Below are positions 17,381-26,208 of a DNA stretch of 64,000 bases, in pieces. Under the pieces are notes generated by a model. It searched no databases, was not told where the DNA came from, and saw only the letters and a list, made by a program, of their open reading frames with translations. The DNA comes from Sphingopyxis sp. MSC1_008 (GTDB taxonomy: Bacteria; Pseudomonadota; Alphaproteobacteria; Sphingomonadales; Sphingomonadaceae). The translations under genes were made by a program, and so were the position numbers. Each line of letters opens with the position of its first letter. Position 1 is the first letter of the stretch. The stretch is from positions 372,001-436,000 of the forward strand of contig NZ_JALPRD010000001.1 of NCBI RefSeq assembly GCF_023197165.1, given 5' to 3'.

Positions 17381-18629
17381 GCAGACCGCCCCCACCGACT
17401 GGAAAGGCTCCGTGATGCAGACGCGCATCGCGAAGCGCTACGCCGCCGAACGCCGCTTCAAGCTGTTCGGGCTGGGCGCGGTGCTGCTCTCGGGCGCCTT
17501 CCTCGCCTTCCTGCTCTTCGTGATGGTCGGCAACGGCGCGCGCGGATTTATGTATACGCATGTCGCGGTGCCGGTCGATTTCAAGGCGATGCCGCTGACG
17601 ATCGACAAGACGCGGCTCGGCGATGCCGACGCCGATCAGGTGATCGCGAACGCGGGGCTCGCCGACATCGTCGCCTTTGCCGCCGACGAGGCGCTGGGGA
17701 CCGACGGGTCGAAGCTGATTTCCGAAAATGCCTGGAAAGAGGTGCGTTCGCAGATCAAGGACGATCCCGAATTGCTGAACGGCAAGACGGTGTTCGAACT
17801 GCCCGCCTCGTCCGAAGTCGACATCGCCGCCAAGGAAGGCGCCAAGGGCGCGCTCGGCGCGAAGGTCGATGCGCTGGAGAAGGACGGCAAGCTGTCGACG
17901 GGCATCCACTGGCCCTTCTTCAAGAACGCCGACGCGACCGACCCCGCGGTCGCGGGCATCTGGGGCGCGCTCAAGGGATCGGTGCTGACGATCTTCATCG
18001 CCTTCCTCATCGCTTTCCCTACGGGCGTGCTCGCCGCGCTCTATCTCGAAGAATATGCGCCGAAGAACCGCTGGACCGACCTGATCGAAGTGTCGATCAA
18101 CAACCTTGCTGCGGTGCCCTCGATCATCTTCGGCCTGCTCGCGCTCGCGGTGTTCATCAACTGGTTCGGCCTGTGCCAGGCGAGCCCACTCGTCGGCGGG
18201 TTGACGCTCGCGCTGATGACGATGCCGGTGATCGTGATCGCCAGCCGCAACGCGATCAAGTCGGTGCCGCCGTCGATCCGCGACGCCGCTCTGGGTGTCG
18301 GCGCGAGCCCGGTGCAGGTGGTGTTCCACCATGTCCTGCCGCTCGCGCTGCCCGGTATCCTCACCGGCACGATCATCGGCATGGCGCGCGCGCTGGGCGA
18401 GACCGCACCGTTGCTCCTCGTCGGCATGCGCGCCTTTATCGGCGACGTTCCGGGCGGCATCTGCTCGCCCTCGACCGTGCTGCCGATGCAGATCTTCCTC
18501 TGGTCGGACGAAGTCGACCGGGGCTTTGTCGAGAAAACCTCCGCCGCGATCATCGTGCTGCTTATCGTGCTGCTGTCGATGAACGCCTTTGCGATCTATC
18601 TTCGCAACAAATTCGAAAAACGCTGGTGA
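17373..18629 (+). CDS. pstA: Phosphate ABC transporter permease PstA (with periplasmic insertion)
   Basis: 418 aa. An N-terminal helix (about residues 33-55) is followed by an about 140-residue soluble, periplasmic region (DUF3333-like) and then the five to six helices of the permease, with the EAA loop [27 protein letters not shown]. The long form is typical of alphaproteobacteria. It pairs with PstC. ATG 17373 ([11 protein letters not shown]) was chosen; an in-frame ATG three codons earlier is possible. The start overlaps pstC; the stop lies five bases before pstB, consistent with translational coupling. Confidence 0.93.
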   Translation: MNRQTAPTDWKGSVMQTRIAKRYAAERRFKLFGLGAVLLSGAFLAFLLFVMVGNGARGFMYTHVAVPVDFKAMPLTIDKTRLGDADADQVIANAGLADIVAFAADEALGTDGSKLISENAWKEVRSQIKDDPELLNGKTVFELPASSEVDIAAKEGAKGALGAKVDALEKDGKLSTGIHWPFFKNADATDPAVAGIWGALKGSVLTIFIAFLIAFPTGVLAALYLEEYAPKNRWTDLIEVSINNLAAVPSIIFGLLALAVFINWFGLCQASPLVGGLTLALMTMPVIVIASRNAIKSVPPSIRDAALGVGASPVQVVFHHVLPLALPGILTGTIIGMARALGETAPLLLVGMRAFIGDVPGGICSPSTVLPMQIFLWSDEVDRGFVEKTSAAIIVLLIVLLSMNAFAIYLRNKFEKRW

Positions 18630-18634
18630 CCCCA

Positions 18635-19417
18635 ATGACCCAAGACGATCTTACCATCGCCGACCCCAAGATGAAGGCGCACGGCGTCAACGTCTTCTAT
18701 GGCGAGAAACAGGCGATCAACGACGTGTCGATCGACGTCGGCACCGACTTGGTCACCGCCTTCATCGGCCCGTCGGGCTGCGGCAAGTCGACCTTCCTGC
18801 GTTCGCTCAATCGCATGAATGACACGGTCGCGAGTGCGAAGGTGACCGGCCAGATCGAGCTCGACGGCGAGGATATCTATGCGCCGTCGATGGACGTCGT
18901 GCAGCTGCGCGCGCGCGTCGGCATGGTGTTCCAGAAACCGAACCCCTTCCCCAAGTCGATCTATGACAATGTCGGCTATGGCCCGCGCATCCACGGGCTC
19001 GCGCCCGGCAAGGCCGACCTCGACGTCATCGTCGAGCGCGCGCTGGTGCGCGCCGGCCTGTGGGACGAGGTCAAGGACCGGCTTCAGGAAAGCGGCACCG
19101 CATTGTCGGGCGGCCAGCAGCAGCGCCTGTGCATCGCGCGCGCCATCGCAGTCGATCCCGAAGTCATCCTGATGGACGAGCCCTGCTCGGCGCTCGACCC
19201 GATCGCGACCGCGAAGATCGAGGAGCTGATCCACGAACTGCGCGGCAAATATGCGATCGTGATCGTCACGCACAACATGCAGCAGGCGGCCCGCGTGTCG
19301 CAGCGCACCGCCTTTTTCCACCTCGGGACGTTGGTCGAATATGGGAAGACGACCGACATCTTCACCAACCCGAAGCAGGAACGCACCAAGGACTATATCA
19401 CCGGCCGCTACGGTTGA
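18635..19417 (+). CDS. pstB: Phosphate ABC transporter ATP-binding protein PstB
   Basis: 260 aa, standard. Walker [10 protein letters not shown] at residues 45-53, the ABC signature [14 protein letters not shown] and Walker [14 protein letters not shown] are all present, as is the conserved [11 protein letters not shown]-loop. It hydrolyses ATP on the cytoplasmic face to power PstCA. The frame is open far upstream, but ATG 18635 fits spacing from pstA and gives the usual short N-terminus. Confidence 0.97.
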   Translation: MTQDDLTIADPKMKAHGVNVFYGEKQAINDVSIDVGTDLVTAFIGPSGCGKSTFLRSLNRMNDTVASAKVTGQIELDGEDIYAPSMDVVQLRARVGMVFQKPNPFPKSIYDNVGYGPRIHGLAPGKADLDVIVERALVRAGLWDEVKDRLQESGTALSGGQQQRLCIARAIAVDPEVILMDEPCSALDPIATAKIEELIHELRGKYAIVIVTHNMQQAARVSQRTAFFHLGTLVEYGKTTDIFTNPKQERTKDYITGRYG

Positions 19418-19442
19418 TCCGTAGCCGCGAAAGGAACGAACG

Positions 19443-20162
19443 ATGGCAGTAGTCAACGATCATACGGTCAAGGCATTCGACGAGGACTTGAACCGTCTTC
19501 GCGGGCTGATCAGCGAAATGGGCGGCCGCGCCGAACAGGCGCTGCTCCAGGCGATGACCGCGCTCAACATGGGCGACCTCGAACTCGCGGCGCAGGTCGT
19601 GCGCGACGACAAGAAGATCGACGCGCTCGAAAGCGAAGTCGAACAGCTCGCGGTCCAGACGATCGCGCTCCGCGCGCCGATGGCCGACGACCTCCGCGAA
19701 ATGATCGCGGCATTGAAGATCGTTTCGGTCGTCGAACGCATCGGTGACTATGCGAAGAATATCGCCAAGCGTGTCGCGCTGATGGACCAGACGCGCTCGA
19801 TCGAGGCGATCCCGCTGCTGATTTCGATGTCGAACATCGTCGCCGAACTGATCCACGACGCGCTCGACAGCTTCGCGGCGCGCGACGCCGAACTTGCAGT
19901 GCGGGTGACGGTGCGCGACAAGAATGTCGACGATTTCTACAACAGCATCTTCCGCACGCTCGTCACCTTCATGATGGAAAACCCCAAGTACATCACTGAA
20001 AGCGCGCACCTGCTGTTCGTCGCCAAGAACCTCGAGCGCATGGGCGACCATGCGACGAACATCGCCGAGATGGTCCATTATGTCGTGACCGGCGAGCGGA
20101 TGGAGGAACGCGAGCGCGGCGAACAGCCCGAAGATGGCGCCGCGGAGCAGGAGCAAGGCTGA
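19443..20162 (+). CDS. phoU: Phosphate signalling regulator PhoU
   Basis: 239 aa, all-helical with two PhoU repeats, each carrying the metal-binding ExxxD-type motifs (VVERIGDYAKNIAKR in the first, KNLERMGDHATNIAEM in the second). PhoU links transport status through PstB to the sensor kinase, keeping PhoB inactive when phosphate is plentiful. It is 25 bases after pstB. Its TGA overlaps the phoB ATG (TGATG). No phoR-like kinase gene is visible next to the operon. Confidence 0.96.
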   Translation: MAVVNDHTVKAFDEDLNRLRGLISEMGGRAEQALLQAMTALNMGDLELAAQVVRDDKKIDALESEVEQLAVQTIALRAPMADDLREMIAALKIVSVVERIGDYAKNIAKRVALMDQTRSIEAIPLLISMSNIVAELIHDALDSFAARDAELAVRVTVRDKNVDDFYNSIFRTLVTFMMENPKYITESAHLLFVAKNLERMGDHATNIAEMVHYVVTGERMEERERGEQPEDGAAEQEQG

Positions 20163-20860
20163 TGCCGCAGCCCGACCTGCTGCTGATCGAGGATGACGAG
20201 GCGATCGCCGAACTCATCGTCTGGCATTTCGCACGCGAAGGCTTTTCGGTCCGCCAGACCCCCGATGGCGAGCAAGCGCTCGTCCTCGTCGAGGAACGCG
20301 TCCCCGACATCGTCCTGCTCGACTGGATGATCGAGAGCCTGCCCGGCATCGAGGTTTGCCGGCGCCTCCGCCGTAACCCCAAGTCGGCGAACGTGCCGAT
20401 CATCATGCTCACCGCGCGCGGCGAGGAAGAGGATCGCATCCGCGGGCTGGAGACCGGCGCCGACGATTATGTCACCAAGCCGTTCAGCCCGCGCGAACTG
20501 GTCGCGCGCGTCCAGGCCGTGCTCCGCCGCCTGCGCCCCGCGCTGGCGGGCGAGATGCTGACCTATGCCGACATCGAACTCGATTCGGTGGCGCACAAGG
20601 TCGTGCGGAACAGCCAGATCGTCGCGATGGGGCCGACCGAATTCCGCCTGCTCCGCCATTTCATGGAGCATCCGGGCCGCGTCTTCTCGCGTGGGCAATT
20701 GCTCGATAGCGTATGGGGCCAGGATAGCGACATCGAACTGCGCACCGTCGACGTCCATATCCGCCGCCTGCGGAAAGCGATCAACCTGCCCGGCACGAGC
20801 GACATCATCCGTACCGTACGCTCGGCGGGTTATGCGCTCGATTCGGGCAAGAGCGTCTGA
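20162..20860 (+). CDS. phoB: Phosphate regulon response regulator PhoB
   Basis: 232 aa. Receiver domain with D11-D12 and phosphorylatable D54 (IVLLDWMIESLPG) and the lysine in DDYVTKPFSP; C-terminal winged-helix (about 130-230) with RTVDVHIRRLRKAI recognition helix. The IESLPGIEVCRRLR segment is characteristic of PhoB within the OmpR family. It overlaps phoU by one base, so is co-translated. It would bind the Pho boxes upstream of pstS and the OprO/P porin in this window. Confidence 0.95.
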   Translation: MPQPDLLLIEDDEAIAELIVWHFAREGFSVRQTPDGEQALVLVEERVPDIVLLDWMIESLPGIEVCRRLRRNPKSANVPIIMLTARGEEEDRIRGLETGADDYVTKPFSPRELVARVQAVLRRLRPALAGEMLTYADIELDSVAHKVVRNSQIVAMGPTEFRLLRHFMEHPGRVFSRGQLLDSVWGQDSDIELRTVDVHIRRLRKAINLPGTSDIIRTVRSAGYALDSGKSV

Positions 20861-20949
20861 GGTTTAGGCTCTCGCCGCTGCGCAGGAATATCGTTCCGGG
20901 AACGAAAGCGGCCAAGGCGGCTTTCGACCGGCTGCCGACCTATCCTTCA

Positions 20950-21024
20950 TCGTCATCCCGGACTTGATCCGGGATCCATAGCTGCGCCGTCGTCGTGGAT
21001 CCCGGATCAAGTCCGGGATGACGA
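20950..21024. repeat. Inverted repeat, CGTCATCCCGGACTTGATCC family
   Basis: Arms of 29 bases, a near-perfect inverted pair at 20950-20978 and 20996-21024 with a 17-base loop. The same unit recurs at 21988-22062. It may serve as terminator for the pst operon. Confidence 0.8.
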
Positions 21025-21048
21025 ATGTCTGGAAGCGGCCTGCAGTTG

Positions 21049-21130
21049 TACCCCGGCGAAGGCCGGGGTCCAAGGCGCAACCAGCAGACGTCAGCGTTTT
21101 AACGCTCTGGGCCCCGGCCTTCGCCGGGGA
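21049..21130. repeat. Inverted repeat, CCCCGGCGAAGGCCGGGG family
   Basis: Arms CCCCGGCGAAGGCCGGGG (21051-21068) and CCCCGGCCTTCGCCGGGG (21112-21129) around about 43 bases. Each arm is itself a near-palindrome. Typical sphingomonad dispersed repeat, no coding content. Confidence 0.75.
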
Positions 21131-21305
21131 ACATAGCGGATCTATCAGAACCGAAAAACCGCTCTGTTTCTATCTAACAGCGGCTCGCCAGTTTCGCTAA
21201 CAGGAATCGTTTGCAATAAACCATCAGGCTTGCCAATGGTCTGGCATGGCTCGCCGGCAATGCGCGGCAGGCTCGCCCTGAAGATATTCGGCAAAGGAAA
21301 CCGGC

Positions 21306-21953
21306 ATGAAAAAATGGCTCGCTCCGCTTCTGGCGATAAGCGCCGCTGCCTCGCCCGCCGCGGCGCATGAGGTCTGGATCGAACGCGACGGCGCCGCTCC
21401 TGCGCGCATCTATCTTGGCGAGCCCGCCGAAGCGGTTCCCGAAAGCGGCGATCCGGAATTTCCGAAACTGAAAGCCCCTGTCCTGTTCACCGGGAACCGC
21501 GAACGCCCTGCTCCGCTCGTGCGGCGCACCAACCATATCGAAGCGGCGGTTTCGGGCGCCGGCGACGTCCGGCTGGTCGACGACAATGTTTTCGAACCCT
21601 GGGCCGGCGAGGACGGAAAATTGCAGGGCGTCGTCTATCATGCCCGTGCAGGCCGCACCGAGACGCGCCATGCGCTCGATCTGGAAATCGTTCCGCTGGC
21701 CGCGGGCGGCGACAGCTTCGCGGTTCTTTGGCAGGGCAGCCCGCTTCCCGGCGCCAAGCTGACGATCATCGACCCCGATCGCTGGGCGAAGTCGACGTTC
21801 GCCGACGACAAGGGCGTGGTCGCTGTCCCGGCGCGCGGCAAGGGCCGCTACCTGTTGTCGACGACGCACGAGGTCAAAGGCGACCGCGTCCTTTCGGGCA
21901 AGCCGGTCGCCAGCACGGTCCATGTATCGACCTTGACCTACGTCGCGCCTTAG
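21306..21953 (+). CDS. DUF4198-type periplasmic protein
   Basis: 215 aa. Signal peptide ending ...AAASPAAAHEVW, a form typical of DUF4198 proteins where the mature chain starts at HEVWIE. Predicted beta-rich; includes FTGNRERPAPLVRR and a C-terminal Ig-like segment. The family is linked in other bacteria to metal (nickel, iron, cobalt) uptake loci, and H21 just after cleavage may bind metal, but no metal transporter is adjacent here. Single gene flanked by inverted repeats. Function inferred only. Confidence 0.65.
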   Translation: MKKWLAPLLAISAAASPAAAHEVWIERDGAAPARIYLGEPAEAVPESGDPEFPKLKAPVLFTGNRERPAPLVRRTNHIEAAVSGAGDVRLVDDNVFEPWAGEDGKLQGVVYHARAGRTETRHALDLEIVPLAAGGDSFAVLWQGSPLPGAKLTIIDPDRWAKSTFADDKGVVAVPARGKGRYLLSTTHEVKGDRVLSGKPVASTVHVSTLTYVAP

Positions 21954-21987
21954 GGCGGGCTTCGACTGGCAACCGCGATCCATTTCA

Positions 21988-22062
21988 TCGTCATCCCGGA
22001 CTTGATCCGGGGTCCATAACGACGGCGCGGCTATGGATCCCGGATCAAGTCCGGGATGACGA
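21988..22062. repeat. Inverted repeat, second copy of the CGTCATCCCGG family
   Basis: Arms at 21988-22018 and 22032-22062 carrying the same CATCCCGGACTTGATCCGG core as the element at 20950. Located between convergent genes, so it may act as a bidirectional terminator. Confidence 0.8.
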
Positions 22063-22112
22063 AAGAAGAGTGAGCCACAACGTCCGCTCACTACCCGAAA
22101 GCCGCAATCAGA

Positions 22113-23474
22113 TCAGAAATCGATCTGCGTTCGCAGCCCGAACGTATCGGCCGAATAGCTGCGATCGCCCGTCGCTGTCGCGACGCGCGCATCGTCGAGC
22201 CACAGCTTGCCGTAGTTGGCAGTGATCCGGATATAGTCGATCGGCGCCCAGACGATCCCGATCAACGCGGTCTTCTGCTGCCCGCCGACGATGCCCGCGT
22301 CATTCAGGTCGAGATAGTCGTAGCGTGCATTGACCTCGATCGCGCCAATCCCGCCGGCGTTGATCGGCTTCGACGGCTTGAGGCGGTCGAACGCGCCATC
22401 CTTGTATCCGCGCACATCGCCGCCCGTAAGTACCATGCCGACCTCGGCATAGCCGCCGAAGAAGGTCGGGTCGGCGGCGGTGCTGCGCTTGACCGTCTGC
22501 CAATAGGCTTCGCCCGCGGCGTGGAACGGCCCGGCGATTACTGCGCCTTCGAGGCCGAGGCCGCGTTCGCTCGATATATCGAGCAGCCCGGTGTCGACCA
22601 ACCGGACGTCGGTCGTGTGGACGAAAGGCCGCGCGCGGTAGCGGTTCGTCGCCGCGGGGTCATTGGGATCGCGGTAATGGCCCGACGCGGCAAGGTGAAG
22701 CTGGGCATTGCCAAGCTTCGGCATGAACACGACGCGGCCGTCGACGCTGAGACTGTGGTTGCTGTCGGTGAGCTCGGCGGCATTGTCGCCGAACACCCCG
22801 GCCTGCAGCAGCAGCGCCTTGCCCTTATATTGCGCCGACAGCCCGACACGGCGTTCGAAACCGAACGCCTGCGTAAAGGCGGCGCGCTCGGTAAAGCTGG
22901 TGAACAGGTCGCTCGTCATATCTTCGAGCGACCAGAAGGGCTTGATCTGACCCGCGGTGACAGACAGCGGCCCGGTGCCATAGGTCAAATAGATGTCGGT
23001 GAGTTCGACGGTGCTGTTCGCGATATCGGCCTCGACGCGGTACGAAAAGCCGCCCGGGATCTTGCCGTCGACGCCCAGATAGACGCGGCGGAATTCGGTC
23101 GCGGTGCCGCCGCGGATGCCCGTCACACCCGCAGGCGCGTCGATGCCCGCGACGTCGAGCTGGATGCGGCCGCGCGGCTTGAAGCTCCAGCCGTCGGCGG
23201 TCTTGATCTCGGGCGCGCCCTTCCAGCTGATCTCGGTCGCGGGCTTCGCGGTGACCGAAGGCGGCGCGGGCGTCGCCACCGGGGCCGGTGCGGGCGCCGG
23301 CGGCGCGGTCGCGGTGTCGAGGCGCGTTTCGAGCGTCTGGACCTTCGCCTTCAGCGCCGCGAGTTCGGCGCGCAGCTCTGCCGCCTCCTCGGCCGTCATC
23401 GCCTGGGCATGGGCGGCGGTCGGCAGGCTGAACATCGACGTCGCCAGCAGGGCGGCGGTCAGGGCGTGGCGCAT
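22113..23474 (-). CDS. Phosphate-selective porin, OprO/OprP family
   Basis: 453 aa. Signal peptide (to AAHAQA, about residue 23), a short coiled coil (25-55, AAELRAELAALKAKVQTLETRL) for trimerisation, an Ala/Pro linker, then a beta-barrel of alternating strands ending in the aromatic terminus RTQIDF. Motifs such as FKPRGRIQLDVAG, RRVYLGVDGKIPGGFSYRVEADI and GQIKPFWSLEDMTS fit the OprO/OprP family. These outer-membrane porins favour phosphate or polyphosphate, and the Pho box array upstream supports that role. ATG 23474 was chosen because it gives a proper signal peptide; upstream in-frame residues lack one. Confidence 0.9.
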   Translation of the reverse strand: MRHALTAALLATSMFSLPTAAHAQAMTAEEAAELRAELAALKAKVQTLETRLDTATAPPAPAPAPVATPAPPSVTAKPATEISWKGAPEIKTADGWSFKPRGRIQLDVAGIDAPAGVTGIRGGTATEFRRVYLGVDGKIPGGFSYRVEADIANSTVELTDIYLTYGTGPLSVTAGQIKPFWSLEDMTSDLFTSFTERAAFTQAFGFERRVGLSAQYKGKALLLQAGVFGDNAAELTDSNHSLSVDGRVVFMPKLGNAQLHLAASGHYRDPNDPAATNRYRARPFVHTTDVRLVDTGLLDISSERGLGLEGAVIAGPFHAAGEAYWQTVKRSTAADPTFFGGYAEVGMVLTGGDVRGYKDGAFDRLKPSKPINAGGIGAIEVNARYDYLDLNDAGIVGGQQKTALIGIVWAPIDYIRITANYGKLWLDDARVATATGDRSYSADTFGLRTQIDF

Positions 23475-23520
23475 GAGGGATTTGCTCCGTTGCGAAAGGT
23501 GACAAGCTCGAGGCGCTGCT

Positions 23521-23560
23521 ATGACGCTTGCATGACAGATGCACGTCATTTGCGTGACAT
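23521..23560 (-). promoter_or_regulatory. Four-repeat Pho box array upstream of the porin gene
   Basis: Read on the minus strand, four half-sites spaced 11 bp apart: ATGTCAC, ATGACGT, CTGTCAT, GCGTCAT, with spacers GCAA, GCAT, GCAA. The last two make a near-consensus Pho box. The array ends 46 bases before the ATG, about one to two helical turns upstream of a typical promoter, and implies cooperative PhoB binding. Confidence 0.82.
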
Positions 23561-23675
23561 TTTTGTTTCAATCGTCATTTTTTCACCCTCTTGCCAGCGG
23601 GGTGCGAACGGCTAAGGACGTTCCAGTTTTTTCGGGCAACCTTTCTTCGGGGGCGGCCCCATCCGGGAGACCATC

Positions 23676-24578
23676 ATGACGATCAAATTTGACGGGCGCG
23701 TTGCTATTGTTACCGGCGCCGGCGGCGGCCTTGGCCGCGCCTATGCGCTCGAATTGGCGCGGCGCGGCGCCAAGGTGGTCGTCAACGACCTCGGCGGATC
23801 GCGCGACGGCACCGGTCATTCGGACGCGGCGCTGCAGGTCGTCGAGGAAATCCGCGCCGCGGGCGGCACCGCGATCTCGAACGGCGGCAGCGTCACCGAA
23901 TATGACCAGATGGTCGAAATGGTCGCCAAGGCGAAGGAAGAATGGGGCGGCGTCCACGTCCTGATCAACAATGCCGGCATCCTTCGCGACAAGAGCTTCG
24001 CCAAGATGGAGCCCGCCGATTTCGACCTGGTGCTGAAAGTGCATGTCAGCGGCAGCGCCAACGTCACCAAGGCGTGCTGGGACCTGATGCGCGAACAGGC
24101 GTACGGCCGCATCCTGATGACCGCGTCGTCGACGGGCCTGTACGGCAATTTCGGCCAGGCCAATTATGGCGCGGCGAAGCTGGGCCTCGCGGGCCTGACC
24201 AAGACGCTCCACCTTGAAGGCGCGAAATATAACATCCGCTGCAACACGATCGCGCCGGTCGCGGGCACGCGCATGACCGAGGACATCTTCCCCGCCGAGC
24301 TGTTCGAAAAGTTCACGCCAGAGAATGTCGTTCCGGCGGCGCTCTATCTGGTCAGCGAAGACGCCCCGACCAACATGATCGTCGGCGCGGGCGCGGGTGC
24401 GTTCCACGCCGCGTTTGTCACGATGACTCCCGGCGTCGCGCTGCCCGAGGGCGAGCGCACCCCCGAGGGTGTAGCCGCGGCGTGGGAGAAGATCATCGAC
24501 CGCAATGGCGAAATCGTCCCGCAGTCGGGCAGCGAACAGTCGATGAATGTCATGAAGGCGTTGATGGCGCTGGGTTGA
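23676..24578 (+). CDS. Short-chain dehydrogenase, (3R)-hydroxyacyl-CoA dehydrogenase-like
   Basis: 300 aa. NAD-binding TGAGGGLGRA (13-22), the NNAG strand (98-101), active-site serine at 151/152 in ASS, Y164 and K168 (YGAAK). The extended N-terminal segment VVVNDLGGSRDGTGHSDAA and its length are typical of the dehydrogenase part of multifunctional enzyme type 2 / HSD17B4-like SDRs, which act on (3R)-hydroxyacyl-CoA in fatty-acid or steroid beta-oxidation. Cytoplasmic. Divergent from the porin. The hydratase partner is not adjacent, so substrate is unknown. Confidence 0.88.
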   Translation: MTIKFDGRVAIVTGAGGGLGRAYALELARRGAKVVVNDLGGSRDGTGHSDAALQVVEEIRAAGGTAISNGGSVTEYDQMVEMVAKAKEEWGGVHVLINNAGILRDKSFAKMEPADFDLVLKVHVSGSANVTKACWDLMREQAYGRILMTASSTGLYGNFGQANYGAAKLGLAGLTKTLHLEGAKYNIRCNTIAPVAGTRMTEDIFPAELFEKFTPENVVPAALYLVSEDAPTNMIVGAGAGAFHAAFVTMTPGVALPEGERTPEGVAAAWEKIIDRNGEIVPQSGSEQSMNVMKALMALG

Positions 24579-24590
24579 CCTTTGTCGAGT

Positions 24591-24722
24591 CCTCCCTGTG
24601 ACCGCAGGTCATGGGGAGGTGGCAGTCACGGAGTGACTGATGGAGGGGCAAGTGGCGCGATGCCGCTGCCCCTCCACCACCCTGCGGGCGCCCCCTCCCC
24701 ATCGCTTCGCGACAGGGAGGAT
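24591..24722. repeat. Long inverted-repeat intergenic element
   Basis: Ends TCCTCCCTGT (24591-24600) and ACAGGGAGGA (24713-24722) form an inverted pair; inside are further complementary stretches (GGAGGGGC with GCCCCTCC; CAGTCACGGAGTGACTG). No coding content. MITE-like in structure but without visible target duplication. Confidence 0.7.
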
Positions 24723-24809
24723 CCGAAAGCGCCACGCTGTATTGACACACTAACACGCCCATGCCATAAACATCGCGGGGCAAGGGGATCGGACAGAAGG
24801 ACGACCCCG

Positions 24810-25883
24810 ATGTATAGTGAAACCGACCTGCAAGCTGCGGTCGATGCAAAGGTACTGACGCCGGAGGCCGCGCTGGCTTTCCGGTCGCATATCGCATCGG
24901 TACGCCCCGCCCCCGGAGCGGATGAGGAATCATTCCGCCTTATCACCGGCTTCAACGATATTTTCGTCAGCATCGCGGCGGTGATCCTGCTCGTCGCGGT
25001 CGGCTGGATCGGCGCGTCGATCCATACCGCGCTCGGCGGCGCGTTCGTCGCCGGATCGGCGTGGTTCCTCGCCGAATATTTCACCCGCAAACGCCGCATG
25101 GCATTGCCCAGCATCGTCCTCGTCCTCGCCTTTGCGGGCGGCGTGTTCGCGACGATGGTCGGCTTCCTCGTCGAGCATGGCGAATCGATCTTTGGCAGGG
25201 ACCCCGGCGAAACCACCGGCGCGATCCTCATCGGCGCGATGGCGCTCGTGACCGCCGGCGCGACATGGGCGCATTGGAAGCGCTTCATGGTGCCGATCAC
25301 CGTCGCCGCCGGGACCGCCGCGCTCGCCGCCACCGCGGTCGCGCTCGTGCTCGCGATTACTGGCATGCCCAGCCCCGACGGCACGCTGCCGATGGCGCTC
25401 GTGCTGATCGCCGGGCTCGGTGTCTTCGCGCTCGCGATGTGGTGGGACCGCAGCGACCGGGTGCGCCAGACGCGGCGCAGCGACGTCGCCTTCTGGCTCC
25501 ATCTGCTCGCCGCGCCGATGATCGCGCATCCGATCTTCCACCTGCTCGGCGTCACCCGCGGCGACGACATCGGCAGCGCCGCGGCGGTGATGGTGATCGG
25601 CGTCTATATCCTCTTCGGCCTGATCGCGCTCGCGATCGACCGCCGCGCCCTGCTCGTCTCCGCCCTCGCCTATGTGCTGTTCGCGATGACGCAGCTGTTC
25701 AACACCTTTGGCGCGGTCGAACTCAATGTCGCGCTGACGGCGTTCGTGATCGGCTCGGCGCTGCTGCTGCTCTCGGCCTTCTGGCAGAATGCGCGGGCGG
25801 TGGTCGTCGGCTTCCTGCCCGACAATCTCGCGAACCAGTTGCCCGCGACGATCCGTCCGGTCAGTCCGATACCAGCTTCATAA
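24810..25883 (+). CDS. DUF2157-like multi-pass membrane protein
   Basis: 357 aa. A cytoplasmic N-terminus of about 45 residues is followed by ten or so helices, with charged loops such as EYFTRKRRMALP and WWDRSDRVRQTRRSD. No signature residues that suggest transport. The arrangement and N-terminal sequence (YSETDLQAAVDAKVLTPEAALAFRSH) resemble DUF2157/DUF4401-type membrane proteins of unknown function. ATG 24810 is the first start after the inverted repeat and gives a natural N-terminus. The 3' end overlaps the convergent DUF2794 gene by 23 bases. Confidence 0.6.
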   Translation: MYSETDLQAAVDAKVLTPEAALAFRSHIASVRPAPGADEESFRLITGFNDIFVSIAAVILLVAVGWIGASIHTALGGAFVAGSAWFLAEYFTRKRRMALPSIVLVLAFAGGVFATMVGFLVEHGESIFGRDPGETTGAILIGAMALVTAGATWAHWKRFMVPITVAAGTAALAATAVALVLAITGMPSPDGTLPMALVLIAGLGVFALAMWWDRSDRVRQTRRSDVAFWLHLLAAPMIAHPIFHLLGVTRGDDIGSAAAVMVIGVYILFGLIALAIDRRALLVSALAYVLFAMTQLFNTFGAVELNVALTAFVIGSALLLLSAFWQNARAVVVGFLPDNLANQLPATIRPVSPIPAS

Positions 25884-26208
25884 GCTTGCGTTCGACGGGG
25901 GCGAGCACGTTGGAAAGCTCGTCCCCGCGTTTCAGGATCGCCCCGGCTTCGGAGACAAGGGCCCACATGCCCTGCCGGCTCCGCAAGGCGGGGCGTTTTT
26001 CTATGCGGTATTCGGGGCGCTCGGCGGCACGGCGAAAGGCCGAGAAGATCGCGGCGTCGCGGTGGAAATCCATCGCATAGTCGCGCCAATGCCCTGCGGC
26101 GACCATGCGGCCGTAGAGGTCGAGGATGCGCATCAATTCGGGGCGCTCGAAACCGGTCTGCTGCGGCGTCGTCCTATTTCCGAACGACAGAGGCGTGACC
26201 GTTCCCAT
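25861..26208 (-). CDS. DUF2794 family protein
   Basis: 115 aa, matching the DUF2794 family of alphaproteobacteria: FERPELMRILDLYGRMVAAGHWRDYA, then FSAFRRAAERPEYRIEKRP and AGAILKRGDELSNVL. Function is unknown; a cytoplasmic, helical small protein is expected. It is coupled to the preceding serine acetyltransferase, whose stop overlaps this start (TGATG). The 3' end overlaps the convergent membrane protein. Confidence 0.85.
   Translation of the reverse strand: MGTVTPLSFGNRTTPQQTGFERPELMRILDLYGRMVAAGHWRDYAMDFHRDAAIFSAFRRAAERPEYRIEKRPALRSRQGMWALVSEAGAILKRGDELSNVLAPVERKLMKLVSD

Larger units (their letters stand above)
20861..21305. other. Intergenic region with two inverted-repeat elements
   Basis: 445 bases with no credible gene. 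It contains the repeat at 20950-21024 and a second hairpin at 21049-21130. The final 120 bases hold the promoter of the next gene; no operator recognised. Confidence 0.55.

Noticed and set aside
17352-18635. 427-residue open frame on the minus strand
   Set aside because: Antisense to pstA, with His/Arg/Asp-rich composition and no domains.
24591-24722. Miniature transposon (MITE)
   Set aside because: Terminal inverted repeats are present but no target-site duplication was found; kept as a repeat only.
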